Source of the DNA: Candidatus Latescibacterota bacterium
Lineage (GTDB): Bacteria; Latescibacterota; UBA2968
Reading direction: 5' to 3'
Length of the DNA stretch: 64,000 bases
Assembly (NCBI GenBank): GCA_022824945.1
Contig: JAJDYX010000031.1
Location: 124,001 to 188,000 of the forward strand
Below are positions 7,692-16,874 of this stretch, one piece after another; positions within the stretch are counted from its first letter, which is position 1; the number at the start of each line of letters is the position of its first letter. The translations under genes were made by a program, and so were the position numbers. The notes beneath the pieces were generated by a model that was not told where the DNA came from, did not search any database, and saw nothing but the letters and a program-made list of their open reading frames with translations.

Positions 7692-9911
7692 TCAATCCTC
7701 CTCTACGGCATAATCCACAAAAATTGGACTGCTCCAGGCCATCTCCATATCGGTCTGCACCACGCGAACATAATACGGATTGATGCCCGGCTTCGCATCT
7801 TCATCAGTAAACTCGAACGATACCTCACCCGCAGCCTGTACCTCGGGCGCATAGTCAATTGTCACGCGCCGATTCAATGGACCGAGTTCCATTGTCACCG
7901 GACCATTTTCCAGATCACTTGACCCCACATGAAATCCGACCTTTTCAGCCGGCGCATAAGACATGCGGGGCGTTTTGACACCCTGATCGCCGAATATGGG
8001 ACGGTTAATCACCGAAGAATTCACCACGCATTCGATATCCACATCACCATCCCCCGGAAGATCGAGAATAATACCACTGCGATACCCACACGCCACAGAA
8101 TACCAGCACAACCCCTCATCGGTCACATCAAAAATGTGAGAGCGCGGACTATCAAACCGAATCTTTTCAACACCATTAATCGCGCGTCCCGAAACCCTCA
8201 GCGTCCCCTCCCAGATCACGCCGGAATAACTGCTCTTGCGGCTCGCGCCCTCCCACAAAATACGCACGCGATTGCGGTCTTTCTCTCCTTCAATTGGATG
8301 GCTGTAAATCCGTTCCAACCCGCGGTACAATTCCACGGATTCATACGGCGCAGTACCCGCCACAAAAGCCGAGATATGCGGTGTATTTCCCGTTGTGAAC
8401 TCCTCTCCCATCAAATGGTCTTCACACGCGGTATGCAGCAAAATCCGCGCACCTGTCGTCGCGTAAATGCGCCTCGCCTTGTACGCATCCAGAACACTCT
8501 CAATCGTCAACTCGGGTGCGTACACCGCGGCCAGTCCCGCCTTGGCATAACGCCGGTGCTGAAAACCCGGCGTATCCCCGCCCGGTCGCCCATTGTGGCT
8601 ATCGCTCCCGCCGAAAAATCCCATGCGATAATTGCGCTCAAAGGTCTCCTGCAAAATCCACTCAAATGTCCCGTGATCCGATGTCACTTCCACAGCGGGT
8701 TCCAGATAGGGATCGTGGTATTGCAAATCGGAATGTTCGCCGCCCACATGAGCCGTAATCACCGTATCCGTCCCGCGATACGCTTCATAGACCTCTGTAA
8801 TATGCCTCAAATCCGTATCCTCATCCGACTTGTCATCCAATCCCTCATGCCCAGACCGGCGAATCGGCTGATCGTGCCGCCGAAAATACACGTTGTGATG
8901 CCCACCCCGCGTGGTTTCTGCCGACCACTCAAAACCCGGCAAAGCGACAAATTGCCCCGGCTGATTATACGCGCGTTCCGTCTCTTGTTGCAACACCCAA
9001 TCGCGTTTGCTCAAAACGTGATCATTGCGCTGGTATCCCGCAAAGTGAATGGCTGCAACATCTCGCGCATACCTGAAAAAATCGGGAATCTTCTCCGCCA
9101 TAGCCACCTGACCGCCGTGTGAGTCCCCCCAATACAGCGCGAACTGCGGTGCTGCATTGCGGCACGCGATCGGATTGCTCTGCACGACCAGTGTGCCATC
9201 ATCGGCATCGATACGGTGAATCCCCCCGCGCTCTACCACACACTCATCCACCCACCGCACGCCCCCGTCTGCATCGCCAAAGCTCACGGTTTGCGGCACC
9301 TGCACATCATTGCCATTGAGCGCCACATCCCCGCGATAAGAGACCGCTGGATTGCCCCAGGCATCTTCGGCCTTGACCTGAATGCGAAACGGTTTGCCAG
9401 ACACGACAATAGACGGCGCATTGATCACCAACTTCACAGCCTCGCCCCCCACAATGCACAAAGACGGCGGATCGGGCAATATCGCGGCCTCGCCATCCCC
9501 CGCATCGACAGCCACCCAGAAAAAGTGCTGTGCCTCGACAAAAGTCTGCGATCGAAACCCCGGTCCGCCACCAGTCGTATCGCCATAAGTCACCGAGACC
9601 TGCTCGCCCGCTGCCAGAGCCTGCCCATTCACAGTCAGCAACAGCGACATCATACTCTGCACCAGAGTCCCCACACGCGCTTCCCTCGGCGCGTCAACTG
9701 TCAAATAATCCGCCCCAGCGGGATCATCTATCTGAGGGGTTGCGCGGTCTGAATCCGCATCCGTATAAATCCGAATTGTCCCCCCTTTCGCAATCCCTTT
9801 TTCCCCCGCCGTATAAGTCAGCGTCCATGTGCCATAGGACCCGGCCACCACATCTTCCGATGGACTCACTATCGCACTTCCATATAACTTTTTCACTTCT
9901 GCATCAGACAT
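7692..9911 (-). CDS. DUF3604 protein (PHP-like, metal-dependent)
   Basis: The frame is open to 10076, but the upstream part overlaps the neighbouring gene. The ATG at 9911 has a good AAGGGAGAG site, giving 739 residues. The N-terminal ~300 residues look like beta-sandwich modules. The core begins at FALYWGDSHGGQV and continues with FFRYARDVAAIHFAGYQRND, FVALPGFEWS, GGHHNVYFRR, VITAHVGGEHSD and FFGGSDSHNGRPGG. These histidine and aspartate motifs resemble PHP-type phosphoesterases of the DUF3604 family. No clear signal peptide is present. The actual reaction is unknown. The neighbours (membrane transporter-like protein and isomerase) suggest it acts in a degradation pathway. Confidence 0.85.
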   Translation of the reverse strand: MSDAEVKKLYGSAIVSPSEDVVAGSYGTWTLTYTAGEKGIAKGGTIRIYTDADSDRATPQIDDPAGADYLTVDAPREARVGTLVQSMMSLLLTVNGQALAAGEQVSVTYGDTTGGGPGFRSQTFVEAQHFFWVAVDAGDGEAAILPDPPSLCIVGGEAVKLVINAPSIVVSGKPFRIQVKAEDAWGNPAVSYRGDVALNGNDVQVPQTVSFGDADGGVRWVDECVVERGGIHRIDADDGTLVVQSNPIACRNAAPQFALYWGDSHGGQVAMAEKIPDFFRYARDVAAIHFAGYQRNDHVLSKRDWVLQQETERAYNQPGQFVALPGFEWSAETTRGGHHNVYFRRHDQPIRRSGHEGLDDKSDEDTDLRHITEVYEAYRGTDTVITAHVGGEHSDLQYHDPYLEPAVEVTSDHGTFEWILQETFERNYRMGFFGGSDSHNGRPGGDTPGFQHRRYAKAGLAAVYAPELTIESVLDAYKARRIYATTGARILLHTACEDHLMGEEFTTGNTPHISAFVAGTAPYESVELYRGLERIYSHPIEGEKDRNRVRILWEGASRKSSYSGVIWEGTLRVSGRAINGVEKIRFDSPRSHIFDVTDEGLCWYSVACGYRSGIILDLPGDGDVDIECVVNSSVINRPIFGDQGVKTPRMSYAPAEKVGFHVGSSDLENGPVTMELGPLNRRVTIDYAPEVQAAGEVSFEFTDEDAKPGINPYYVRVVQTDMEMAWSSPIFVDYAVEED

Positions 9912-9924
9912 ATCGCACTCTCCC

Positions 9925-11880
9925 TTACCAACCGTGAACAAAATGTCCGCCATCTGGAAACCAGATCGCATCCACAACACTCGACAGCGCAATGCCAAAC
10001 AAATACCCGACAATTGCGCCATACCAGAACGGCAGCGACCGCCTGTAAAGCTGCACGCCCCCAAATCGCAACACAACCACCTTCACCAGCCACACGAGCA
10101 ACAAACAAAACGCATATCGCCCGGGCGGAAACGCAATAGCGACCGGATGGAAAGGCCACCATGCAAACTGCGAACGCAAATAAGTCAAAACACCCGCTTC
10201 TGCAAACCCAAACAACCACACACCGAGCTTTTGCGTATCAAAAACCGATATTTTACTGCCCTCAATATAGGGCACCCGCGAAATCAGTGAATCCATAGGC
10301 CACGACACCAGCAGCCCATTCAACCCGCCTTCGTCATAACACCGGAACAAATAAAAACCCCCCGCACTCATATACCCGACCAAATACGCCAGCGGCACCA
10401 TCCCCCATATCCACGGATGCCGGCGCAGCGAATTGCCAAACATGCGAAAAATATGCGGAATAGCAGCCAGACAGGTCGTTCGGATTGAGGCTCCCAAAAA
10501 CACGTTGCGATTGAACAAAATCAGCATCGACTGCGACGTGGGCGAAAGTCTCGACGTACCAATCACAGAGTGAATCAGTGCCACGCCCTTACCGCCAGCG
10601 GGATTGAGATAGGTAAATCCGGTTGCGGCCGCGTATTTCGCAATACCGAAATAACACATAAACATCAGAATGAGTTGCCCCACCATCGCCCAGAACCCCA
10701 CCCCCGAAGACATCATCCAGCCGCCGACACCAACCGTTGCCAAACCCAGGCCCATCCAGGCCGTGCGATACGTAACGGGCACGCCGTCATCAACGGCGCG
10801 AGATCGGTTTAATGCTTTTTGAACCGTCTCCCTTAAGTGTTTCCGCGCAACCCACACTGACCACAACACCAAACACGCCAGCGCACCGTGCATCTCGAGC
10901 ATTGCAATCTCGCCAGCCTTGGCGGGCTGCCCCTCTAATCCCACCGTAAAGCCCGTTCGATTCAGCAGACCCACCTTAAAAATATTGATCACATTGTAAA
11001 ACCACACACTGAACAAAATATCGGCCGGACAAAGATAGGCCAGGCCCATAATCAGCGGTTGTACGCGCAAATAATACGCAGGAAAATACGGTCCCAAATC
11101 CACGGCTTTGGTAAGATAGTGATCAAAAATTGTAATCCGGGGCATATTCAGTTGAAAATAACCCACAATATTCCAGCAAATCACACCGCCCACACACCAG
11201 AACCCGATCCAAAAAATTTTGTCTCGCAACACAGCGGGCACGCGGCCTTCATCTGCGCCCTCGATCAAAGCCACGGGAAATTCGGACATGGGAAAGACCA
11301 AACGCTCTTTCTCCTGCCACTGCTTAAAAAAAAGCACGCTGCCGAAAAATCCCGCCATCACCGCGCTGATACAGCCGACAAACCACCAGAAAAAAGGCCG
11401 CACCCACAGCAACCACGGCACGGGATCGCCGCGATGACGCCCGGTGTACACCGCCCGCACATCGGGGATATTGGCGTCCAAAAAGAACCACCCGGGCAAA
11501 AAGGGAATGACCGCATCTCGCAAGCGATTTTCCGGCGATGCGAAAAACTCTGGCGACGGAATCAGACTCACCGCATAAAATCCCCACCCCACCGCGGGCA
11601 AACTCCCGACAATCCACATCATCGAAAAGATCGTGAGCAACTCAATGCGGGACAACGCGAACCGAGGCGCAAAATGAATCATCCCCGCATTGATCCCCAC
11701 CCACATCACAAAGGGAATCAAAGCCGCCACAGGCAAATAGCTCTTGACCAGATTCCCCGCAAAATAGCTCATATACCACGTCGCAACCGCAATGGTCACC
11801 AGCCCCAACAAAATAGACCGAAACGTTATTGTATCCGGCGCGGGAGATGTTTCAGCTTGTATTTCAGATGAAAGGGCCAT
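9925..11880 (-). CDS. DUF6785 family polytopic membrane protein (OPT-like)
   Basis: 651 residues with about 14 hydrophobic segments, beginning with a short soluble N-terminus and then ILLGLVTIAVATWYMSYFAG. Features such as KQWQEKERLVFPMSEFPVAL and GLAYLCPADILFSVWFYNVI are typical of the DUF6784/DUF6785 group, related in shape to oligopeptide (OPT) transporters. It likely moves a solute across the inner membrane; the substrate is unknown. It is first in a minus-strand group with the DUF3604 and isomerase genes (13 and 1 base gaps). No clear ribosome site precedes its ATG. Confidence 0.8.
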   Translation of the reverse strand: MALSSEIQAETSPAPDTITFRSILLGLVTIAVATWYMSYFAGNLVKSYLPVAALIPFVMWVGINAGMIHFAPRFALSRIELLTIFSMMWIVGSLPAVGWGFYAVSLIPSPEFFASPENRLRDAVIPFLPGWFFLDANIPDVRAVYTGRHRGDPVPWLLWVRPFFWWFVGCISAVMAGFFGSVLFFKQWQEKERLVFPMSEFPVALIEGADEGRVPAVLRDKIFWIGFWCVGGVICWNIVGYFQLNMPRITIFDHYLTKAVDLGPYFPAYYLRVQPLIMGLAYLCPADILFSVWFYNVINIFKVGLLNRTGFTVGLEGQPAKAGEIAMLEMHGALACLVLWSVWVARKHLRETVQKALNRSRAVDDGVPVTYRTAWMGLGLATVGVGGWMMSSGVGFWAMVGQLILMFMCYFGIAKYAAATGFTYLNPAGGKGVALIHSVIGTSRLSPTSQSMLILFNRNVFLGASIRTTCLAAIPHIFRMFGNSLRRHPWIWGMVPLAYLVGYMSAGGFYLFRCYDEGGLNGLLVSWPMDSLISRVPYIEGSKISVFDTQKLGVWLFGFAEAGVLTYLRSQFAWWPFHPVAIAFPPGRYAFCLLLVWLVKVVVLRFGGVQLYRRSLPFWYGAIVGYLFGIALSSVVDAIWFPDGGHFVHGW

Positions 11881-12187
11881 GGATAATTGTCAGAATCAGG
11901 ATTCGCAGAGCCTGCACTGGAGTGGTTCTATCCAGTGATGAAAGGATGATCAGGATTAAAACCCGTAGGGTCAGAGTAATAAGCGTATAAAAGACCAAGA
12001 AGCCACAAAAAGCATAGAAGTCAAAAAAAAGCGAAAAGCAACCACAGATGAACGCAGATGAACACCGATGAAATGCGAGAAGCGCACAGGCTACAACCTG
12101 TAACTCAGCAGTGGAGTGAGTAGAAAAACCCACCTAACACTATCCCCGGTCAGTTGTAGGGACGCCCCCTGCGGTCGCCCGTCGTGA
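11881..12187. other. Intergenic stretch with degenerate short repeats
   Basis: No gene was seen in these 307 bases. They hold a repeat of the CAGATGAACGCAGATGAAC type (about 12046-12070), the complement of the ATCTGCG family seen elsewhere. An AATCAGGATT-like motif lies near 11890, and a GC-rich GACGCCCCCTGCGGTCGCCC segment near 12160 is typical of dispersed intergenic elements. Confidence 0.5.
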
Positions 12188-13159
12188 TCAAGGAAGTCGG
12201 ACTTTGAATTGGGCAGGGTCCTGACCGACATGTTGGATGATAGTCCGGGCATTCTCTACACAATTTGGGCCACTATAATTTGTCTCAAGATGGAAGGAAT
12301 CTATTGGGTAAGGGGCCTTAAACGGCGTGCCAGTCGAATGCGCTGGATCGGTAGATATCAAATAACGTTTGACACTACGAGTACCACTCCCCGAAATGGG
12401 ACAATGGTCTTTGGTCAAGATATTTTTGTTTATTAGCCACTTCGCAACCTCAACCATGATTACTTTCCAAGTCTTGATTGGAACACTTGTATTGTCGGGA
12501 AACAAAATTTCAGTTGGTTTTGGATCGCCTGTTTGGGGCACAAACACTGAAAGCTGAGTCCATTCCGCGTCATCTTGATCAGGCTCAGTTAGCTGAACAG
12601 TACTTTCTTCAACGGGCTGAGGATCGGTTGTACGTGTCTGATTATCAGGCAATCCAATAACAGGAGTTCCCCCAACAGCAATCTGCCCTGAAATTACGCT
12701 GGGTCTCCACAGAGCTAATGCCTTCAGACACGCATCCGCCGCCGATGGATCTTTCAAATCGAATTGGACTATTCGCTTATCATCTATGGGAACGGGTTTG
12801 TGGGTTTCGTAGATTTCCCAACGCCTGCCATCAGTCACTGCAAAGTATTCTGTTCCCTCCACGAGACAGTATTGAATGCCTTGACCGATTGCATCATTCA
12901 AGGGTGTATCCAATTTTTTGGCTTCCAGCATAATTACGGATTTGCCATTTTTACATAGCGCATAATCTACTCGGCCACTACCCGAACTATACTCAGGCAT
13001 AACTACATCCGGATCTTCAGTATCCCACCCCAATTCGCGCAGAAGGGGATCAATCAGCGCGTAGCGGGTCAACGCTTCACTTTGCCTGAGTGCATCGCCA
13101 TGAGCGTCAATGCGCTCTCGGAGCTTTTTTATTAGTGTCAGCAGGTTTTCCAGTGGCAT
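12188..13159 (-). CDS. HsdR_N-type nuclease-like protein
   Basis: 323 residues. The N-terminal ~160 residues match the type I restriction R-subunit N-terminal fold: ALTRYALIDPLLRELGWDT, GRVDYALCKNGKSVIMLEAKKL and GIQYCLVEGTEYFAVTDGRRWEIY in modified form. VDYAL (Asp) with MLEAKK (Glu, Lys) provides a PD-(D/E)xK site. A ~120-residue C-terminal part (from about 205) is separate and not clearly assignable. It may be a small-DNA-interaction domain. There is no helicase motor, so this is a stand-alone relative of HsdR. Such proteins are frequent in environmental bacteria; their role is uncertain (defence or repair). Confidence 0.75.
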   Translation of the reverse strand: MPLENLLTLIKKLRERIDAHGDALRQSEALTRYALIDPLLRELGWDTEDPDVVMPEYSSGSGRVDYALCKNGKSVIMLEAKKLDTPLNDAIGQGIQYCLVEGTEYFAVTDGRRWEIYETHKPVPIDDKRIVQFDLKDPSAADACLKALALWRPSVISGQIAVGGTPVIGLPDNQTRTTDPQPVEESTVQLTEPDQDDAEWTQLSVFVPQTGDPKPTEILFPDNTSVPIKTWKVIMVEVAKWLINKNILTKDHCPISGSGTRSVKRYLISTDPAHSTGTPFKAPYPIDSFHLETNYSGPNCVENARTIIQHVGQDPAQFKVRLP

Positions 13160-13202
13160 AACGGACCTTTCTCAATACTTTGAAACGGACAACCCTTTGT
13201 TT

Positions 13203-13247
13203 ACATCTGCGTTCATCTGCGTTCATCTGCGTCATCTGCGGATCACA
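13203..13247. repeat. Tandem ATCTGCGTTC repeat beside a stop codon
   Basis: Copies of CATCTGCGTT follow one another and end with CATCTGCGGATCACAC. The end abuts the stop codon of the DUF1186 gene, exactly as the repeat at 6857-6894 abuts the isomerase stop. Orientation relative to the gene is the same in both. Confidence 0.8.
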
Positions 13248-14075
13248 CTATCTCTTCTTCTTTTTTCTTTTTTTCTTCTTTCGATTCTGCTTTCGAGATT
13301 TTCGCGCCATGTTTCGTTTTGTTTTTGCTTTCTTGCGTTTTGCCGCACTCTGAGGCTTGAAGGCAAAGGGTCTGTCTTCTGGGTCCAAGTCTTCGATATC
13401 GTCCATAAAGAACTCGGCATCTCTTTCGAAATCAGATTTCAATCCCAACGCAACCTGTACATCTTCCCAATCTCCCATAACTATCTCATCTACACGACCA
13501 GCCGCATAAGCTCTTTGCATAAGCGGTGCTATTTCTATCGCTTGCAGATCAACCAGATAACTGATCAGAAATCCATTCAACTCGCGGTCATTTTTCCGAA
13601 ACGCCTCTAACTGCCGTGTTAAAGCGGTAATACAGGTCTCTCGCGCTTCGGCATGTGACATCCCAATTTCAGCCAGCGCATGTGCTACACTAATTCGAGG
13701 AGATATACCGCGAGAAGTATCCGCAAGATACGCTGTAAGAGCGGGAATAGCAGCCGCCCCGATCATGCCATATACTCTGGGTAATTCCTCTCCAACCCAA
13801 TCATCTTCTTCCAGTTCGTGAAACAAATTGAGGAGGGGTGCAATCGCCTCTTCTGCCCGCAACTGTCCCAATGCTCGCCATGCATGGATTGGCGCCCAAA
13901 CTTCTAAACTCTCCGAATCTGCCCAATGCAATTCTGGATCAGTCGCCAGTTGGATCAAATCGGGAATATGTTCTGCACCGATCCCGTATTCCGAATAATC
14001 GGGCCATTTTCCCACAGAATCTCGTGCATCGCCAAGTGTAAGCAATGCATCTACTGGTTTTCTATAGTCAGCCAT
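13248..14075 (-). CDS. DUF1186 domain protein with poly-basic tail
   Basis: 275 residues. Residues 1-230 are all-helical and HEAT-like, in the style of DUF1186 proteins (PDLIQLATDPELHWADSES, WAPIHAWRALGQL, RISVAHALAEIGMSH, AYAAGRVDEIVMGDWEDVQ). The usual DUF1186 protein often ends in a SEC-C zinc motif. Here the last ~30 residues are almost only lysine and arginine (KKKKRKKKKR at the very end), which may bind RNA or DNA. The start is ATG at 14075. Gene function is unknown. Confidence 0.75.
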   Translation of the reverse strand: MADYRKPVDALLTLGDARDSVGKWPDYSEYGIGAEHIPDLIQLATDPELHWADSESLEVWAPIHAWRALGQLRAEEAIAPLLNLFHELEEDDWVGEELPRVYGMIGAAAIPALTAYLADTSRGISPRISVAHALAEIGMSHAEARETCITALTRQLEAFRKNDRELNGFLISYLVDLQAIEIAPLMQRAYAAGRVDEIVMGDWEDVQVALGLKSDFERDAEFFMDDIEDLDPEDRPFAFKPQSAAKRKKAKTKRNMARKSRKQNRKKKKRKKKKR

Positions 14076-14324
14076 GACGTTTTACCTATCTCTGTGAATG
14101 GTGAAGGCACCAACGACCGCTCAATATAACACGGAACACAAAGGGATTCAAGGGCGAGATTGGAGATGAAAAATCCACTAAAAACGACAGATTGATAACG
14201 AACTGCGTTTATCTCACAAAATTGTCACTGAACCGCAACACATTTGAAATAGGACTGTGACCTGTGTACAGTAGTATGAACTCGCTCTATTTTCACTTCT
14301 ATACGCGAGCGAGGACAGGTTGCC

Positions 14325-15014
14325 GTGCCCGAACAGATTCTCATTATAGAAGATGAACCCGACATCGTCGAAACCGTCCGCTATCACTTGGAAAAAACGG
14401 GTTTTGATGTACTGAGTTCTGGCGATGCGGAGACTGCATTGGATATTTTGAACCAGCGCATTCCAGACCTGATATTGCTGGACCTGATCTTGCCCGGGAT
14501 GAATGGATTTGATTTTTGTAAAGAAGTAAAGCGAGAACCCCGAACGCGCGCGATACCAATTTGCGTACTCTCTGCGCGGCGCCATGAAGTCGATCGGGTG
14601 CTGGCTTTTGAACTCGGCGTAGATGATTATATCGTAAAACCATTTTCCCTTCGGGAACTCCTGTTGCGGATACGGGGCATTTTACAGCGCGTAAATCAGG
14701 TCAAGCAGCGAAATGATGATCGCCTTGCCTATGGCATTTTAAGTTTGGACAGCGCCGCACACAAAGTAACCGTTGGAAATGAAGTAAAAAATTTGACGCC
14801 AATTGAATTTCAATTGCTATTCACACTGATGGAACGCGCCGGACGCGTACAATCGCGCAGAGACTTGCTCAACGCCGTATGGGGATACAACCATCTGGGC
14901 AATGGACGGATGGTAGATGCACATATTCGTCGCATGCGCGCAAAACTGGGCACAGCACAGGAAATGATCCGCACGGTGCGAGGTGTGGGATATTGTTTTA
15001 AGCCAATTGAGTAA
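14325..15014 (+). CDS. OmpR/PhoB-family response regulator
   Basis: 229 residues. The receiver domain holds the acidic pocket (IIEDEPD), phosphoacceptor Asp53 (LLDLILPG), a conserved Ser83 and Lys105 (YIVKPFS). The C-terminal winged helix has LTPIEFQLLFTLMERAGR and VDAHIRRMRAKLG...IRTVRGVGY, typical of OmpR/PhoB. It starts at GTG after GAGGACAGG. No histidine kinase gene is adjacent, so it is an orphan in this window. It probably regulates transcription, with an unknown signal. A strong terminator follows. Confidence 0.92.
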   Translation: MPEQILIIEDEPDIVETVRYHLEKTGFDVLSSGDAETALDILNQRIPDLILLDLILPGMNGFDFCKEVKREPRTRAIPICVLSARRHEVDRVLAFELGVDDYIVKPFSLRELLLRIRGILQRVNQVKQRNDDRLAYGILSLDSAAHKVTVGNEVKNLTPIEFQLLFTLMERAGRVQSRRDLLNAVWGYNHLGNGRMVDAHIRRMRAKLGTAQEMIRTVRGVGYCFKPIE

Positions 15015-15035
15015 CCCAGTCCATCTTTCTCCCCT

Positions 15036-15077
15036 AACGGGATGTATGTTCTTTTGAGCATACGTCCCGTTTTTTTG
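15036..15077 (+). terminator. Rho-independent terminator after the response regulator gene
   Basis: A stem formed by AACGGGATGTATG and CATACGTCCCGT with a 10-base loop is followed by a run of seven T. It ends the regulator transcript. Confidence 0.85.
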
Positions 15078-15083
15078 TATAAT
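15054..15083 (+). promoter_or_regulatory. Putative promoter of ogt overlapping the terminator
   Basis: TTGAGC at 15054-15059 and TATAAT at 15078-15083 are 18 bases apart and upstream of the ogt start at 15116. Only consensus matching supports it. Confidence 0.4.
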
Positions 15084-15115
15084 TATATAAGCAAGACATA
15101 GTCACGGAGGTCGCT

Positions 15116-15646
15116 GTGTTAGATTTACAGATATTAAAGCAATTGCCGCGAGAGACCGTATGGGAAGATATGGTAAGTCCATTGGGACTGTTGACCGTGT
15201 TGGCTTCAGATAATGGCGTACATGCGATTGCGTTTGAAAGTGATCAAACGGAACAGGCAAAGACAAATTTGCCTCGCGCAGTGAATCATCCGACCATAAA
15301 TGCGGCGGTCAAACAACTCGCGATGTATTTTAATGGGACACTGAAAATTTTTGATTTACCACTGAACCTGCGCGGAACAGACTTTCAAAAGCGCGTGTGG
15401 AAATTACTGCTGGAGATACCCTTTGGAGAAACGCGAACTTACGGAGACCTCGCCTGTGCATTGGGCAATGCGGGCGCATCGCAAGCCGTGGGCGCGGCCA
15501 ATGGCAAAAATCCCGTGGCGATAGTGGTACCGTGTCACCGCGTGATCGGCGCATCCGGTCATCTAACGGGATATGCAGGCGGGATGGAGAAGAAAAAATT
15601 TCTACTGGCGCATGAAGGTATAATTCAACCAACGTTGTTTGGATGA
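15116..15646 (+). CDS. ogt: Methylated-DNA--protein-cysteine methyltransferase
   Basis: 176 residues that remove alkyl groups from O6-alkylguanine in DNA by a one-time transfer to a cysteine. The active-site motif [10 protein letters not shown] carries Cys140. [26 protein letters not shown] and GAANGKNP complete the family core (quoted in parts of the conserved helix-turn-helix domain). The start is GTG after CACGGAGG. It lies between a terminator and an oxidoreductase gene and probably has its own promoter. Confidence 0.93.
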   Translation: MLDLQILKQLPRETVWEDMVSPLGLLTVLASDNGVHAIAFESDQTEQAKTNLPRAVNHPTINAAVKQLAMYFNGTLKIFDLPLNLRGTDFQKRVWKLLLEIPFGETRTYGDLACALGNAGASQAVGAANGKNPVAIVVPCHRVIGASGHLTGYAGGMEKKKFLLAHEGIIQPTLFG

Positions 15647-15675
15647 TAGCCGATAACTTTTTCAAGGAGTTTAAA

Positions 15676-16872
15676 ATGGCTGAAGGACATAAATTGACCA
15701 TGTTGGGAACTGGACTGATCGGGATGTTTTACACCATGACCTTGCACAGACATCGGGGAATTGATCGCGTACAGGTCGTATATTCGCGGACCGAAGAACG
15801 CGCCAGGACATTTGCGGAAGAATGGGACATACCAAAATGGACAACGGATCTCAAAGCCGCAATAGAAGATAAAGAAACCGACGGCGTAGTAATCGGCTTA
15901 CCCAACGACCTGCACCTCGAAGCCGCAGCACTCGCGGCACAGGCTGGCAAAGCCGTATTGTGTACCAAACCCCTCGGACGCACCGCTGATGAAGCCCAGC
16001 AAATCCTGAATGCAGTGGAAAAAGCAGGCGTATTTGGCGGATATTTAGAAGACCTGGTATATCCCCCAAAAACCTTAAAAGCCCTCGAATCCGTGAAAAA
16101 CGGCGCACTGGGCCGCATCTTGTGGGTGCGATCGCGCGAAACACACCCCGGTCCCCACAGCGATTGGTTCTGGGACATAGATAAAGCTGGTGGTGGCGCG
16201 ATAGTCGATATGGGATGTCACTGCATCGAAATTATTCGCAACTTCATCGGGAAGGGCATTCGCCCGGTCGAAGCGATGTGCTGGTCTGACACACTCGTAC
16301 ATCCAGTCGAAGCAGAGGATCACGGGATTGGACTAATCAAATTTGAAAATGGATCCATGGGCCAATTTGAAGTCGGATGGGCATTTCGCGGAGGTATGGA
16401 CCTGCGAGACGAGGTCGCAGGTACAGAAGGAACCATCTGGCTCAACCACTGGTTGCGCACGGGATTTGACATGTTCACGGCTGTGGGACAAGGGGGCTAT
16501 GTGGCAGAAAAAGCCGAAAGCGATACGGGATGGCTCTTCCCCGTGGGTGACGAAGTCGCCGAATTGGGCTATTCGGACATGTTCGTAGATATGTTCAATG
16601 CCTGGGATGAAGGGCGCGAACCAATGGAAACACTGTACGACGGCTATGTCGTCAATGCAATTATAGATGCATGTTACAAATCGGCAAAAACAAAACAATG
16701 GGAACCGATAGAAATGGAATGGCGCGGTGGTGAAGTGGATCGGGAAACCGCATCGGCAGAAACAGAAACGCGGTTTGCCACCCTGAAAACAGAGCGCATG
16801 CCCGATGGACGCCTGAAGCGAATTGTAAAAGACAAAGAAACAGGTGAAATTAGTGAGCGGATTGAAGAATAA
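15676..16872 (+). CDS. Gfo/Idh/MocA family oxidoreductase
   Basis: 398 residues, started at ATG 15676 behind AAGGAG (an upstream ATG at 15643 overlaps ogt and is less likely). The N-terminus is a Rossmann fold ([19 protein letters not shown]). The catalytic motif is TKPLGR (lysine present), followed by the substrate domain with [15 protein letters not shown]. This fits an NAD(P)-dependent sugar or inositol dehydrogenase. The substrate is unknown. The gene is followed after 2 bases by a phosphatase, suggesting co-expression. It is not a close copy of the two other Gfo/Idh genes in the window, which lack the lysine. Confidence 0.88.
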   Translation: MAEGHKLTMLGTGLIGMFYTMTLHRHRGIDRVQVVYSRTEERARTFAEEWDIPKWTTDLKAAIEDKETDGVVIGLPNDLHLEAAALAAQAGKAVLCTKPLGRTADEAQQILNAVEKAGVFGGYLEDLVYPPKTLKALESVKNGALGRILWVRSRETHPGPHSDWFWDIDKAGGGAIVDMGCHCIEIIRNFIGKGIRPVEAMCWSDTLVHPVEAEDHGIGLIKFENGSMGQFEVGWAFRGGMDLRDEVAGTEGTIWLNHWLRTGFDMFTAVGQGGYVAEKAESDTGWLFPVGDEVAELGYSDMFVDMFNAWDEGREPMETLYDGYVVNAIIDACYKSAKTKQWEPIEMEWRGGEVDRETASAETETRFATLKTERMPDGRLKRIVKDKETGEISERIEE

Positions 16873-16874
16873 CT

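Noticed and set aside
7929..9122. Long plus-strand frame of 397 codons inside the DUF3604 gene
   Set aside because: Its residues are those expected from the reverse of a gene (Arg, Pro, His-rich) and the minus-strand DUF3604 protein shows clear family motifs.
14200..14300. Possible Pho-box-like operator upstream of the response regulator
   Set aside because: The TGTCAC/TGTGAC words do not show the required regular spacing of direct repeats.
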